From IMG/VR virus record IMGVR_UViG_3300020195_000016, positions 21,567 to 85,566 of that record: DNA of 64,000 nt; one strand, written 5' to 3'. The translations under genes and the position numbers were made by a program. The stretch's first letter is position 1. Each line of letters begins with the position of its first letter. Source of the DNA: a virus. Shown here piece after piece: positions 49,983 to 57,351 of the stretch. The notes under the pieces were generated by a model. The model saw nothing but the letters and a program-made list of their open reading frames with translations. It did no database searches and was not told the DNA's origin.

Positions 49983-50841
49983 AGTAGAAGTTGTTGAAAA
50001 TACCGTGCAAAAGTCCTACCAAGAGATCATTGAAGCAGATCAAGATCAAAACAAATCTAGAGCCCAAGATCTAGCGATCCTACCAACTGAAGCCAGAAAG
50101 AATATCGTAGAAGCTACAAAATATTCTAGCTACTTCCCAAACCCAATCACCTCGGAATTTATGGAGAAATATATTTTAGCTCCAATCGAATTTCCTACTG
50201 TCGGATCGGGTTTGGCCCAAAGCTTGACTGAATTGAACGTAAGAATCGACAACCTATTCAATGACGCTTACACGTCAGAGAAAACCAAGCTAGAAGCAGA
50301 AGACTTAGAGCTTCAGATTGAAGAGATCATGGTGAGCGAGATAACTTCTTCTGCTCGTGTATTGGTAGAAGAAGGTTGCGTTACAATGTCTGACACTAAA
50401 AACCTTTCCGGTCACGACCGTCGCGGAATTAACAAGATCAAACTTTTGCGTCTAGAACATACTAACAAAAAACATTCTCTCAAGAAGATCGAGTTGGCAG
50501 CAATGGCTCGTTACAACGAAGCTATGGGCTGGAAGACTCTGGTTGAGAAGAAGATGGCTGAGATGAAGGTCAAAGATCTCTCAGAGGTTGACTTCAACAG
50601 TATTCGTATGGATGAAATGCACGCCAAGATCAAAAAATGGGGCGAACTGCACGCTCAAGGCGCTTTGGAGCTCACTCCTTCTAAGTTTAATGCTATCGAT
50701 TCCAACCAAGGCGCTTTCGTAGAAGGTATTCAGGAAGGCGAAGGCAGGAAGCAAATGGCTCAACTTGCCAATCAAGAGGCTCAAAAACAGCTTCAATCTG
50801 CGCAGGGCGTAGCCTCTCCACAGTCTCGCAGACCGCAATAG
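49972..50841 (+). CDS. Helical protein, 289 aa, function unknown
   Basis: Soluble, charged, mostly alpha-helical with coiled coils near 95-125 and 145-185 (INKIKLLRLEHTNKKHSLKK). The C-terminus is Gln/Ala-rich and disordered (NQEAQKQLQSAQGVASPQSR). No family is recognised. AGGAG lies 6 bases before the ATG. It has its own leader and a strong terminator, so it is probably a monocistronic, abundantly expressed structural or scaffold-like protein (inference). Confidence 0.7.
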   Translation: MSIRVEVVENTVQKSYQEIIEADQDQNKSRAQDLAILPTEARKNIVEATKYSSYFPNPITSEFMEKYILAPIEFPTVGSGLAQSLTELNVRIDNLFNDAYTSEKTKLEAEDLELQIEEIMVSEITSSARVLVEEGCVTMSDTKNLSGHDRRGINKIKLLRLEHTNKKHSLKKIELAAMARYNEAMGWKTLVEKKMAEMKVKDLSEVDFNSIRMDEMHAKIKKWGELHAQGALELTPSKFNAIDSNQGAFVEGIQEGEGRKQMAQLANQEAQKQLQSAQGVASPQSRRPQ

Positions 50842-50862
50842 AATATCACAGTCGTGATGCGC

Positions 50863-50897
50863 AATAAGGCTGGCAGAAATGCTGGCCTTATTTTTTT
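50863..50897 (+). terminator. Strong Rho-independent terminator
   Basis: AATAAGGCTGGCA pairs with TGCTGGCCTTATT (allowing two G-T pairs) around a GAAA tetraloop, followed by seven T. This ends the rightward adhesin block. Confidence 0.92.
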
Positions 50898-50907
50898 ATA
50901 ATGAATC

Positions 50908-50984
50908 TTGAACAGATAGCTGAACAGATCTTTACAAATAAAAACGGGCATTTAAGCCCATTTTGAACAGATAGCTGAACAGAT
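50908..50984. repeat. 22-bp direct repeats flanking a hairpin
   Basis: A 22-bp sequence beginning TTGAACAGATAG occurs at 50908-50929 and 50963-50984. Each unit itself contains TGAACAGAT twice, giving four copies of the 9-mer. The two units flank the leftward terminator at 50938-50964. Possible protein-binding sites or recombination traces. Confidence 0.8.
50938..50964 (-). terminator. Terminator for the leftward replication block
   Basis: On the minus strand AAAATGGGC pairs with GCCCGTTTT (one G-T pair) around a 6-base loop, followed by a T-rich tract. It lies 30 bases past the stop of the last leftward gene. Confidence 0.7.
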
Positions 50985-50994
50985 TTATAATGAA

Positions 50995-51210
50995 TTAGCT
51001 AAGATCTCGTTCTTTGAGCTCTAGCCTGAGATCTTCAATAGTCTGTTTAAGATGTTCTATCTCGATCTTTAGAGCCCTAGTATCCTTGGTATAGCTGCTT
51101 TTCCACTCTAAGGCAAGCTCTTCAAAGTCTTTTACGTTCTTCTCAGACTCTTCTAATTTGATCTTGAGCTCTTCGTTTTCATTGTGAAGACTGTTTGTCA
51201 TCGAATCCAT
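50995..51210 (-). CDS. Coiled-coil protein, 71 aa
   Basis: Almost the whole length is a heptad-repeat coiled coil (NEELKIKLEESEKNVKDFEE, IEHLKQTIEDLRLELKE). The ATG overlaps the aminotransferase TAA (TAATG). Last gene of the leftward block. It may be a small scaffold or a partner of the aminotransferase; unknown. Confidence 0.7.
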   Translation of the reverse strand: MDSMTNSLHNENEELKIKLEESEKNVKDFEELALEWKSSYTKDTRALKIEIEHLKQTIEDLRLELKERDLS

Positions 51211-52223
51211 TATCCATCAGCTTTTAAGATATCGCTAATCATAAGCTTAGTAGCTTGATTAGAATTTGCCATGTTAATTCTGGCTGACATCCTAGGATCG
51301 CCGCAGAATTTGCCACTCATAACCTTCACAGAAGCTTTATCTAGGATCTTCAGGATCTTATTGTCTACTTCGAACAGGGCAAACATACCCGTCTCAGGTA
51401 TCTTTTGGCCTCCGAACAGCTTGTCTAGACGCTGCATTTCAGTGCGATTACTGTCCAAAAGGGCCTTGGAAAGACTGTAAAAGGGGTCTAAATCAATGTT
51501 CTCCAGTAGTTTGGCAGCTACCATCTGTGAAGGCATGGAAACGCCGCACAGGTCATTTGTGACGTAATCATAAGCCTTGTTGTAGATACCATCATCATCG
51601 GTAGCAAGCCAGCCTACGCGTAACCCATTGAGCCCAGTAAGCTTATTTAGGCTGCCAGCCATAGCGTCGTGTGGCGGAATTATCTTTGGATTCTTAAGCG
51701 TTAGGTTCTTAGCAAGAATACCACAGTAGGTTGGTGAAAAATAAGCAGCATCCCAAACCCTGTTTGCCCCACCGCATTCGTTGGTTAAAGGGCAGAGCAC
51801 CCCTAGGGGATTCGAGGGAGAGTCGATGATCTGAATCTCACGATCACCCGTATTGGTTATTTCAGTTGGCACATGAATCAAACCAGCGTTCTCTATGATA
51901 CCAGGATAGAAGCCAAAATAGAGCTTGTTGGTCAAAACGTGTGTTTTCTTGTCGTTAGACCTGTTTTTCGCGGCATATAGATAGGCGTTTAAAGCATTAG
52001 TAGCGCCATTGGTCACCAAAACATGCTTGTAGTCGTAGCCAGTAAGATTTCTAATCAGCAAGCGAAGCCGTAGGATTAGGCGATCTTCGCCCTCATGTTT
52101 AGGGTAGCCACAGTCTTTCCAAAGGCCGATCAAGGATTGATTCAATATAGCGCCAGCATGAGCTACAAATAAATCGCGAATACCCCTTGTGTCACCAAAC
52201 CCAAAGTCGTGTTTAGGAGTCAT
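51210..52223 (-). CDS. PLP-dependent aminotransferase (fold type I)
   Basis: A 337-residue class I/II aminotransferase-like enzyme. Visible features are TNGATNAL (71-78, cofactor phosphate site), SPSNPLG (135-141), WDAAYFSPTY (D158 and Y161) and GSLNKLTGLNGLRVGW with the Schiff-base lysine K194 and R202. These enzymes move amino groups or decarboxylate amino acids. They are rare in phages. Some phages use PLP enzymes in DNA base hypermodification, but no other modification gene is visible here. ATGA overlap with the upstream gene. Confidence 0.88.
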   Translation of the reverse strand: MTPKHDFGFGDTRGIRDLFVAHAGAILNQSLIGLWKDCGYPKHEGEDRLILRLRLLIRNLTGYDYKHVLVTNGATNALNAYLYAAKNRSNDKKTHVLTNKLYFGFYPGIIENAGLIHVPTEITNTGDREIQIIDSPSNPLGVLCPLTNECGGANRVWDAAYFSPTYCGILAKNLTLKNPKIIPPHDAMAGSLNKLTGLNGLRVGWLATDDDGIYNKAYDYVTNDLCGVSMPSQMVAAKLLENIDLDPFYSLSKALLDSNRTEMQRLDKLFGGQKIPETGMFALFEVDNKILKILDKASVKVMSGKFCGDPRMSARINMANSNQATKLMISDILKADG

Positions 52224-52675
52224 CTTTTCCCCCCTCGCTTCTTAGCCCGTTGCATATCAGCCATCATAGCAGCAATAAGACCACCAGGCACAGCCTCTTG
52301 TTTATGTATCAAATCCTTGAGCTCATTGCGTAGGCTTTCGTCTGGAATCTTATCGGAAAATCCATACAGGGCAACAAAAATGTGGACAAAGGTGTTACAA
52401 AGCGCCTCGCCTTGGGCCGTCAAATTGGCCTTAACAGCGCGTGTAGCCTTGTTCTTTACGCGAGCAGCTACTTTATAGATGCTTTCGGACTCATCTTGAC
52501 CTTTTTCCCACGCGACAGCTTCGTCTTCAGTTTTTGGGATAGGCTTTTTAACTTCTTCTTCATGTTTTTCCCCAAAGTGCTTAGCGACTTCATTAGCCGA
52601 CATTGTTTCGCCTTGACTGTTTTCTTCTTGGTTAAGTTTTGCTTCTTCATATGCTTTGCTCCAATTGTTGTTCAT
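52220..52675 (-). CDS. Hypothetical protein, 151 aa
   Basis: Acidic, polar N-terminal half (AYEEAKLNQEENSQGET) and a helical C-terminal half with a hydrophobic stretch (LCNTFVHIFVALYGF). It ends AKKRGGKR, the same ending encoded by the repeated junction linker of this cluster. No family is recognised. Confidence 0.65.
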   Translation of the reverse strand: MNNNWSKAYEEAKLNQEENSQGETMSANEVAKHFGEKHEEEVKKPIPKTEDEAVAWEKGQDESESIYKVAARVKNKATRAVKANLTAQGEALCNTFVHIFVALYGFSDKIPDESLRNELKDLIHKQEAVPGGLIAAMMADMQRAKKRGGKR

Positions 52676-52710
52676 TTGTTGTTCTTTCAGGAATATTTAA
52701 ACCGTTGCTT

Positions 52711-52917
52711 CTATTTATCATATACTTTCCAAGAAAGAATGTCTTGTCTTTTTATTTCTATTGTTTCGATAATTCCTAAAGGGAAGGACGAAACAGTACC
52801 CACGTTCCACCAAGCTACTCTTGCCTTAACCCTTTTAATATCAAAGTATTGTACTTTTAGAACTTCAATAAACACGTCAGTACAGTTTGCGTGCTTGTAC
52901 TTATTATTTGCTTTCAC
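52711..52917 (-). CDS. Hypothetical protein, 68 aa
   Basis: Basic, beta-rich small protein (FIEVLKVQYFDIKRVKARVA) overlapping the preceding gene by 14 bases. No family is recognised. Confidence 0.6.
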   Translation of the reverse strand: MKANNKYKHANCTDVFIEVLKVQYFDIKRVKARVAWWNVGTVSSFPLGIIETIEIKRQDILSWKVYDK

Positions 52918-53230
52918 GTTGTTTTCCTATCATCTCTATAGCGTCCATGGCTGCGAGGCATTCGTCTGTATGGTAGCCAACCTGCTCGCTTGCCGAATCC
53001 ATATATTGTGGGCAATTTTCACAAAGCTTGGATTGGGCGTCTTTTAGCGCCTCTACAAGGACTGCCTCTCTTGCTGCTGCTTCCACACTACAAAGTTCGA
53101 TAGCTGCGTTGGCACCTGCTAGAAAATCGGCCCTTGCCGCCCTGTGATCTTCAAATGGATAATCTCGCTTACTCTGCTTAACATATGTATTCGCCATCTT
53201 TCCCAGCTTCATTTGCATATCGTCGTTCAT
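52904..53230 (-). CDS. Hypothetical protein, 108 aa
   Basis: Helical protein with a central AAAREAVLVEALKDA and a cysteine group (CENC and a later DECLAAM). The segment EAAAREAVLVEAL resembles one in the protein at 53688 (EAAAREAGLRVELE), so the two probably share a short helical module. ATGA start overlap with the minigene at 53227. Confidence 0.6.
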   Translation of the reverse strand: MNDDMQMKLGKMANTYVKQSKRDYPFEDHRAARADFLAGANAAIELCSVEAAAREAVLVEALKDAQSKLCENCPQYMDSASEQVGYHTDECLAAMDAIEMIGKQRESK

Positions 53231-53256
53231 AGCTTCCCCCCGCGCTTGTTGCTCAT
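53227..53256 (-). CDS. 9-residue minigene MSNKRGGKL
   Basis: ATG 53256 to TGA 53227 overlaps the upstream stop and the downstream start by ATGA at both ends. It carries the GGGGGAAG ribosome-binding tract of the next gene. It resembles MNDKREGKR at 53459 and the C-termini of two neighbours. Confidence 0.45.
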   Translation of the reverse strand: MSNKRGGKL

Positions 53257-53462
53257 GGCTTCATTTTTTTAAGATGATCTTTTACAAAAGAATGAAACCC
53301 AATGTGCGTAAGACCTTCAGAATCAGTTTGATGGTATTCATGCCACTGATAATCATCGGGCCAATTTTGACTGATTCTTTTTAATTCTTTGGTAGAATCA
53401 GCGACATAAGCCTCAAGCCCATCGTCCTCACCCCTACCATCGTATAAAATATAAAGCCTCAT
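53253..53462 (-). CDS. Hypothetical protein, 69 aa
   Basis: Small alpha/beta protein (MRLYILYDGRGEDDGLEAYV) rich in aromatic and acidic residues with several histidines. The N-terminal strand and early Asp/Glu are compatible with a small nuclease or regulator fold, but no motif settles this. Confidence 0.6.
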   Translation of the reverse strand: MRLYILYDGRGEDDGLEAYVADSTKELKRISQNWPDDYQWHEYHQTDSEGLTHIGFHSFVKDHLKKMKP

Positions 53463-53488
53463 CTCTTCCCCTCACGCTTGTCGTTCAT
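53459..53488 (-). CDS. 9-residue minigene MNDKREGKR
   Basis: ATG 53488 to TGA 53459, with ATGA overlaps at both ends, lying exactly between two genes. It contains the GGGGAAGAG ribosome-binding tract used by the next gene. See the junction-linker finding. Confidence 0.45.
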   Translation of the reverse strand: MNDKREGKR

Positions 53489-53691
53489 TTGCGTCTCCAA
53501 ATTTCATAAGTAAAAAACCTTTGAACCATTCGGCTCTCTGCTAAATGCATCAACGCCAAGGCCGGGCCGAACGAAAAAAAGATGGGAAAAACCAACACCA
53601 TCCAAACCGCCAGAAATTTATCCTTTATAACGAGCCGAACCCAGATAATCGTGCCGGAAATTACCCAGGCTAGAATCAGCAAATAAGTCAT
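53485..53691 (-). CDS. Membrane protein, two spans, 68 aa
   Basis: Two hydrophobic helices (about 3-22 and 28-48, with FLAVWMVLVFPIFFSFG) and a basic tail (RRK). Size and topology would suit a holin or a membrane anchor, but it lies in the replication/early block, not next to the lysis gene. It overlaps the previous stop by ATGA. Confidence 0.6.
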   Translation of the reverse strand: MTYLLILAWVISGTIIWVRLVIKDKFLAVWMVLVFPIFFSFGPALALMHLAESRMVQRFFTYEIWRRK

Positions 53692-54266
53692 TTCTCCCCC
53701 TTGCGCTTGGCGTACTCGTTTTCGACTGTCATCGTCACCGAAGTTCCCCTGAATTTAATATACCGCTCCCAATCTTTCCAATCTTTCACTAACCGCCCCC
53801 AATCTCTCTCCTTTTCCAGCTCTACGCGTAGCCCCGCCTCTCGCGCTGCTGCTTCGGCCAGGATGGCCTCGTGCTCCTCAAGAGAAATGTAGGGAATGAT
53901 TTTTATATTGTAGGATTGTGAGTATTTTGGCGGCTCCAGAAAATCCCAAGCAGCGTTTCCGCCTGGATTGCTGTAAAAACATCGTTTAGGGAATATTTTC
54001 ATCTCTCCCTCACTCGCAGCCAGCGCATTATACGGTTTCCACCAATCCGGCTTTGGAAATCTTTCGCTGAAAATAATTTCATCCTCTTCGGTAGCTTCGA
54101 TATCCGTGGCCTCTGGCCAGAATTCCAGAATTTGCTTTTCTGAATCGGCATAAGCCACAACAATGCTGTGATCTTCAGGATACCCCGAACACCAAAAGGG
54201 GTAAGGCGGCGGGAATTTCACTGGCCGGTAGTCTTCTGGATTTGCTTTGAATCTTGCTCTAATCAT
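53688..54266 (-). CDS. Hypothetical protein, 192 aa
   Basis: Contains aromatic-rich segments (FPPPYPFWCSGYPEDHSIVV, FPKPDWWKPYNAL), a short helical module EEHEAILAEAAAREAGLRVE and a C-terminus YAKRKGEK that belongs to the repeated junction linker. No family is recognised. First gene after a small gap. Confidence 0.65.
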   Translation of the reverse strand: MIRARFKANPEDYRPVKFPPPYPFWCSGYPEDHSIVVAYADSEKQILEFWPEATDIEATEEDEIIFSERFPKPDWWKPYNALAASEGEMKIFPKRCFYSNPGGNAAWDFLEPPKYSQSYNIKIIPYISLEEHEAILAEAAAREAGLRVELEKERDWGRLVKDWKDWERYIKFRGTSVTMTVENEYAKRKGEK

Positions 54267-54349
54267 CTCTTCCCCTAGCGCTTGGCGTTTGTTATTTTAA
54301 TGTGTCCTGTAGTTACAACTATACAGTAGTATTTGTGACAAAGATAGGC

Positions 54350-54409
54350 CTAATTGAGAAGCCATTCCAACTCCAGCGCCGCTTCAGGTTCTTTAATCTT
54401 TCTGTTCAT
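54350..54409 (-). CDS. 19-residue small ORF
   Basis: ATG 54409 follows AAAGGACGAC at good spacing and encodes MNRKIKEPEAALELEWLLN, stopping at 54350. The upstream junction (CCTGAAAG, then GACAAATGAAC) is nearly the same as that before the gene at 52675. It may be a truncated gene or a small peptide. The remaining 83 bases before the gene at 54266 show nothing else. Confidence 0.45.
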   Translation of the reverse strand: MNRKIKEPEAALELEWLLN

Positions 54410-54420
54410 TTGTCGTCCTT

Positions 54421-54993
54421 TCAGGACTTTCTGTACATTTCAAACAAAGACAGGCGCTTACGCTTTTGAGCCGTAATCCCAACAGGGGCAAGCAGTTTTT
54501 CGTATTTTTGAACTATTTCCCAGGCTTTATCCTCCGTCAAGCCAATCTCTTCGGAAGCTTCGATTTCCAAGAAACTCTGGATCTTGCCAGCTTCATCCAA
54601 TACTGAATAGTATACAATATTGGCGTCATCAAAGAAATAGATATCAAACATCTTATAAACTGAGAAATTGCGCTTGTATCCAAGGCCTTCACAGAATGCA
54701 GCAACAGTGTCATCGCTATTAAGATCGATACGAAGGTTTACCTCAATACGAATCATGTTGTTTTTGTCGGTGCTTTTCTTCTTAAAGGTAAGCTCTGCAC
54801 GCTTATCATCAGAATTCACCATGGGCTTACGATGTCTTAGAAAGTCGTCGCCCTCTTTGATGTAGTAGATATCAAACCCTTCGCCGTACAGAAATCTGGT
54901 CGGATTAAGGGTTCCGGCTAGAGCTTTGAATTTAAGCCGGTCAATATCGTCCGCATCATACTTGGTTTCAATCTCAAGAAATTTTTGTTCCAT
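54421..54993 (-). CDS. CYTH-domain protein (triphosphate-binding)
   Basis: The 190-residue protein begins MEQKFLEIETKY with the ExExK motif at 7-11. It shows LRHRKP, AELTFKKK, RIEVNLRI and FLEIEAS, the alternating charged strands of the triphosphate tunnel fold. CYTH enzymes hydrolyse or bind triphosphate groups (thiamine triphosphate, polyphosphate, RNA 5'-triphosphate) or make cAMP. The substrate cannot be told. It overlaps the upstream gene by one base (TAATG). Confidence 0.8.
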   Translation of the reverse strand: MEQKFLEIETKYDADDIDRLKFKALAGTLNPTRFLYGEGFDIYYIKEGDDFLRHRKPMVNSDDKRAELTFKKKSTDKNNMIRIEVNLRIDLNSDDTVAAFCEGLGYKRNFSVYKMFDIYFFDDANIVYYSVLDEAGKIQSFLEIEASEEIGLTEDKAWEIVQKYEKLLAPVGITAQKRKRLSLFEMYRKS

Positions 54994-55493
54994 TACATGT
55001 CCTTCTTCTTTGCTTCTTCCGATGATTCCTGAATCAGATACGCCTCAAAACGGGCGTCAAATGATCTTCCAGTCTCGTGTAGATCTATAAGCTTATTCAG
55101 ATCCACTCCAGATTCGATCTCTTTTTCAAAATGACGCTTGATGTAGTGATCTTCAATCTTAGTGAAATCAGACAAAAGCTGATTTTCAATGTTTTGTTTT
55201 TGTTCTAAAAACTCCAAATGGTCTATCATTTCTTGACTTGCCATTAGCTTTGAGCCAGCAATATAACCACAAACCCTGCACATATTTACCTGGCCTATGC
55301 TGGTTTGAAGCAAAAGAACCTTCATCCATTGGTGAGGTTGTTTGCAGAGATCTTTTTCTTTCACGGTATCCAGGCTAAGATTTGACCTATGCTTGCGAAA
55401 ATCCTTAAATGTCAAATATGCATTGAACGCTACTATAGACAGGACAAGGCCAGCAAATATACCAAACATTAGAATTTCAGTCAGCACGCTCAT
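54993..55493 (-). CDS. Membrane-anchored protein with zinc-like cysteines, 166 aa
   Basis: One membrane helix at about 7-30 (LMFGIFAGLVLSIVAFNAYL). A cysteine/histidine region follows (CKQPHQW, then MCRVCGY) that could bind zinc. A helical acidic region completes it. Likely faces the cytoplasm. No family is recognised. ATGA overlap with the HNH-ClpP gene. Confidence 0.65.
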   Translation of the reverse strand: MSVLTEILMFGIFAGLVLSIVAFNAYLTFKDFRKHRSNLSLDTVKEKDLCKQPHQWMKVLLLQTSIGQVNMCRVCGYIAGSKLMASQEMIDHLEFLEQKQNIENQLLSDFTKIEDHYIKRHFEKEIESGVDLNKLIDLHETGRSFDARFEAYLIQESSEEAKKKDM

Positions 55494-56476
55494 TCTTCTC
55501 CTAACACCTTATCTGCCAAGCCATAAGACAGAATATCTTTTTGCCACAAAACCGTATCTTTTAAACACATAGACTGCCAGAAACTTGTTGGTTTGCCTGT
55601 GGCCTTGGAATAAATTTCATACAGTAACTGCCTCGATTTCTTAGAGGTTTCACCCCAAGCTTCAAAAGATTTGGCCTCTCCTTCGAAACCTTCAGTACCA
55701 TCGTGCAATACAAATACGCAGTTTTCGGTAATCTCTCTAAGCTTGCCAGCCTGAAAAATTGCAGTAGCGGTACTGCCCACTAGACCTGTTCCGATCATTC
55801 TGGTAGGACACGGACTGCTAGCAATTCTGTCATATATAGCAAGGCCGTCAAACCAGTTACCGCCATTGCTCATAATTTTTATGGTGATTTCGGCGTGTTT
55901 ACTAATCGCTTCTAATATATCAAACGCCTTTTGTACTTGAAGAGATAGTTTTTCATTGATTTCTCCAAAAATACACACAGTCCTGGAATCAACATGGTAA
56001 TTTTCTTCATGAAACTGCCCTATGGCCGACATCCTGTGTTCTTTAATTGCATGTATTGCTGTTATGGTTTCTGCTACTGTTAACTTGTCACCTCTGATAG
56101 AACTGCACGTAGCACAACAGGGCACTACGTTTTCTTTTTTATAGCCAACTGATCTATCGTTAGAGATTCTATCCAGTCCAGCTCCGCTTATGGGCAATGA
56201 TCCACCACAATAAAAACATGGCTGCGATCTGAACACAGAATACTCTTCTTTGGTCATATTCCACACGATTTTGCGTTCTTTGGCTTCCCCTTTTGCCGCA
56301 TTAAATTGATGTGTTATAGTGCTAAGGATTTTTTGTCTGTATTGTCTAGTTTTTTCTTTAGATACGGGGTTTTCTTTTATATAGCAAGACCTACATTTAG
56401 GGCCGCTATAGTTCACGCGCAAGCCGGAGCCACAAGAAATGCATAGTTTTTCTTTATTGACAATAGCTTTCATCAT
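55490..56476 (-). CDS. HNH nuclease - ClpP-like protease fusion, 328 aa
   Basis: Residues 10-35 have two CxxC pairs (CISC, CRSC). Residues 85-130 hold an HNH-like core (CFYCGGSLPISGAGLDRI, then VVPCCATC). From 164 on it is a ClpP-like serine protease: CIFGEIN, MSNGGNWFDGLAIYDRI, GLVGSTATAI with nucleophile S235, FVLHDG with H258, and YGLADKVL at the end. ClpP-like proteins serve as prohead proteases in some phages. A nuclease fused to the N-terminus is unusual. No frameshift is visible, so it is one polypeptide. ATGA overlaps at both ends place it in the replication operon. Confidence 0.85.
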   Translation of the reverse strand: MMKAIVNKEKLCISCGSGLRVNYSGPKCRSCYIKENPVSKEKTRQYRQKILSTITHQFNAAKGEAKERKIVWNMTKEEYSVFRSQPCFYCGGSLPISGAGLDRISNDRSVGYKKENVVPCCATCSSIRGDKLTVAETITAIHAIKEHRMSAIGQFHEENYHVDSRTVCIFGEINEKLSLQVQKAFDILEAISKHAEITIKIMSNGGNWFDGLAIYDRIASSPCPTRMIGTGLVGSTATAIFQAGKLREITENCVFVLHDGTEGFEGEAKSFEAWGETSKKSRQLLYEIYSKATGKPTSFWQSMCLKDTVLWQKDILSYGLADKVLGEE

Positions 56477-57339
56477 TTGGTAACCCTGCTGTGTACGTGA
56501 TTAAAGGCGCTGGAAATTGCAGTAAGCCATTCTTTCTCTTTAAAATCTGAGTCTTCTGAATAATAACCATTCAGTATTTCTATCGTACCATCTTCTGAAT
56601 AGCCTGCCAAGGCAAATTCGTAAGCAATAGCATACCACTGCCCATTACGGCCTTTTTGGGGGTCCAACCCTTCGGTTAGACGTTTAATCACCCAAGGCGC
56701 TAAGCGGTTGAAATCAAAAGTGCCGGAAGCGACCTTCTTTATACGGGGTTTGGGCTTCTGTTCTGGGTGTAGCTCAAGCCATGTTCTAAGCTCAGAGAAG
56801 GTAACAGCACCCTTGTAACGGGCCAAAACCTGTCTGGACTTGTCACGTATCGGACCTGGTATACGAATGCTCCTAGAAGGATTCTTGGTCATTTGGTCTG
56901 CTGCTGTACACACTCCTAAGATCCATTCTGACAACAAACGCCAAGTCTTTTGGTCGGGTAAGTCACGGTCTAAGGAGATAAGGAAGTGTAGTGATTTGCC
57001 GCCAGAGAATATCGCAGCAGAATAGGGCATTCTCAACCGTTCGATATAGGCTAATTGTTGGGGAAGGGGGCCTACGTCCATCTCGATCAGGAAGTTTCTG
57101 AAAGCAGTACAGTTGTTATCCTGGCGAAATCCACGGATAGGATTTAGGGCCACCAGTTGCATCTCAATAGAAGGCTTTTGAGCAATTGGCCATTTAGCAT
57201 CAGTGGGAACCAGGGTAACTGTATCGGACATGGCCATTTCCAAGGGAATAGAGTGATACCCAAATTGATTTGGAGAGACACAGACGGTTTCGCCTGGCCT
57301 GAACATCAGCTCAAATATCCTCTTTCCAGTGGGGTCCAT
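56473..57339 (-). CDS. AEP-superfamily DNA primase
   Basis: This 288-residue protein matches the archaeo-eukaryotic primase core found in plasmid and phage primases. IEMD (E86, D88) supplies metal ligands. SGGKSLH at 112-118 is the nucleotide site, and NPSRSIRIPG at 153-162 is the third motif, with D148 nearby. The C-terminal 80 residues resemble the helical PriCT-like region. It would make primers for the DnaB-like helicase encoded nearby in the same operon. This replaces the T4-type gp61 primase. Confidence 0.82.
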   Translation of the reverse strand: MDPTGKRIFELMFRPGETVCVSPNQFGYHSIPLEMAMSDTVTLVPTDAKWPIAQKPSIEMQLVALNPIRGFRQDNNCTAFRNFLIEMDVGPLPQQLAYIERLRMPYSAAIFSGGKSLHFLISLDRDLPDQKTWRLLSEWILGVCTAADQMTKNPSRSIRIPGPIRDKSRQVLARYKGAVTFSELRTWLELHPEQKPKPRIKKVASGTFDFNRLAPWVIKRLTEGLDPQKGRNGQWYAIAYEFALAGYSEDGTIEILNGYYSEDSDFKEKEWLTAISSAFNHVHSRVTK

Positions 57340-57351
57340 TGTCAGCCTTTG

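Noticed and set aside
53485-53691. Holin
   Set aside because: Two membrane helices fit, but it lies far from the transglycosylase and in the early block; only described as a membrane protein.
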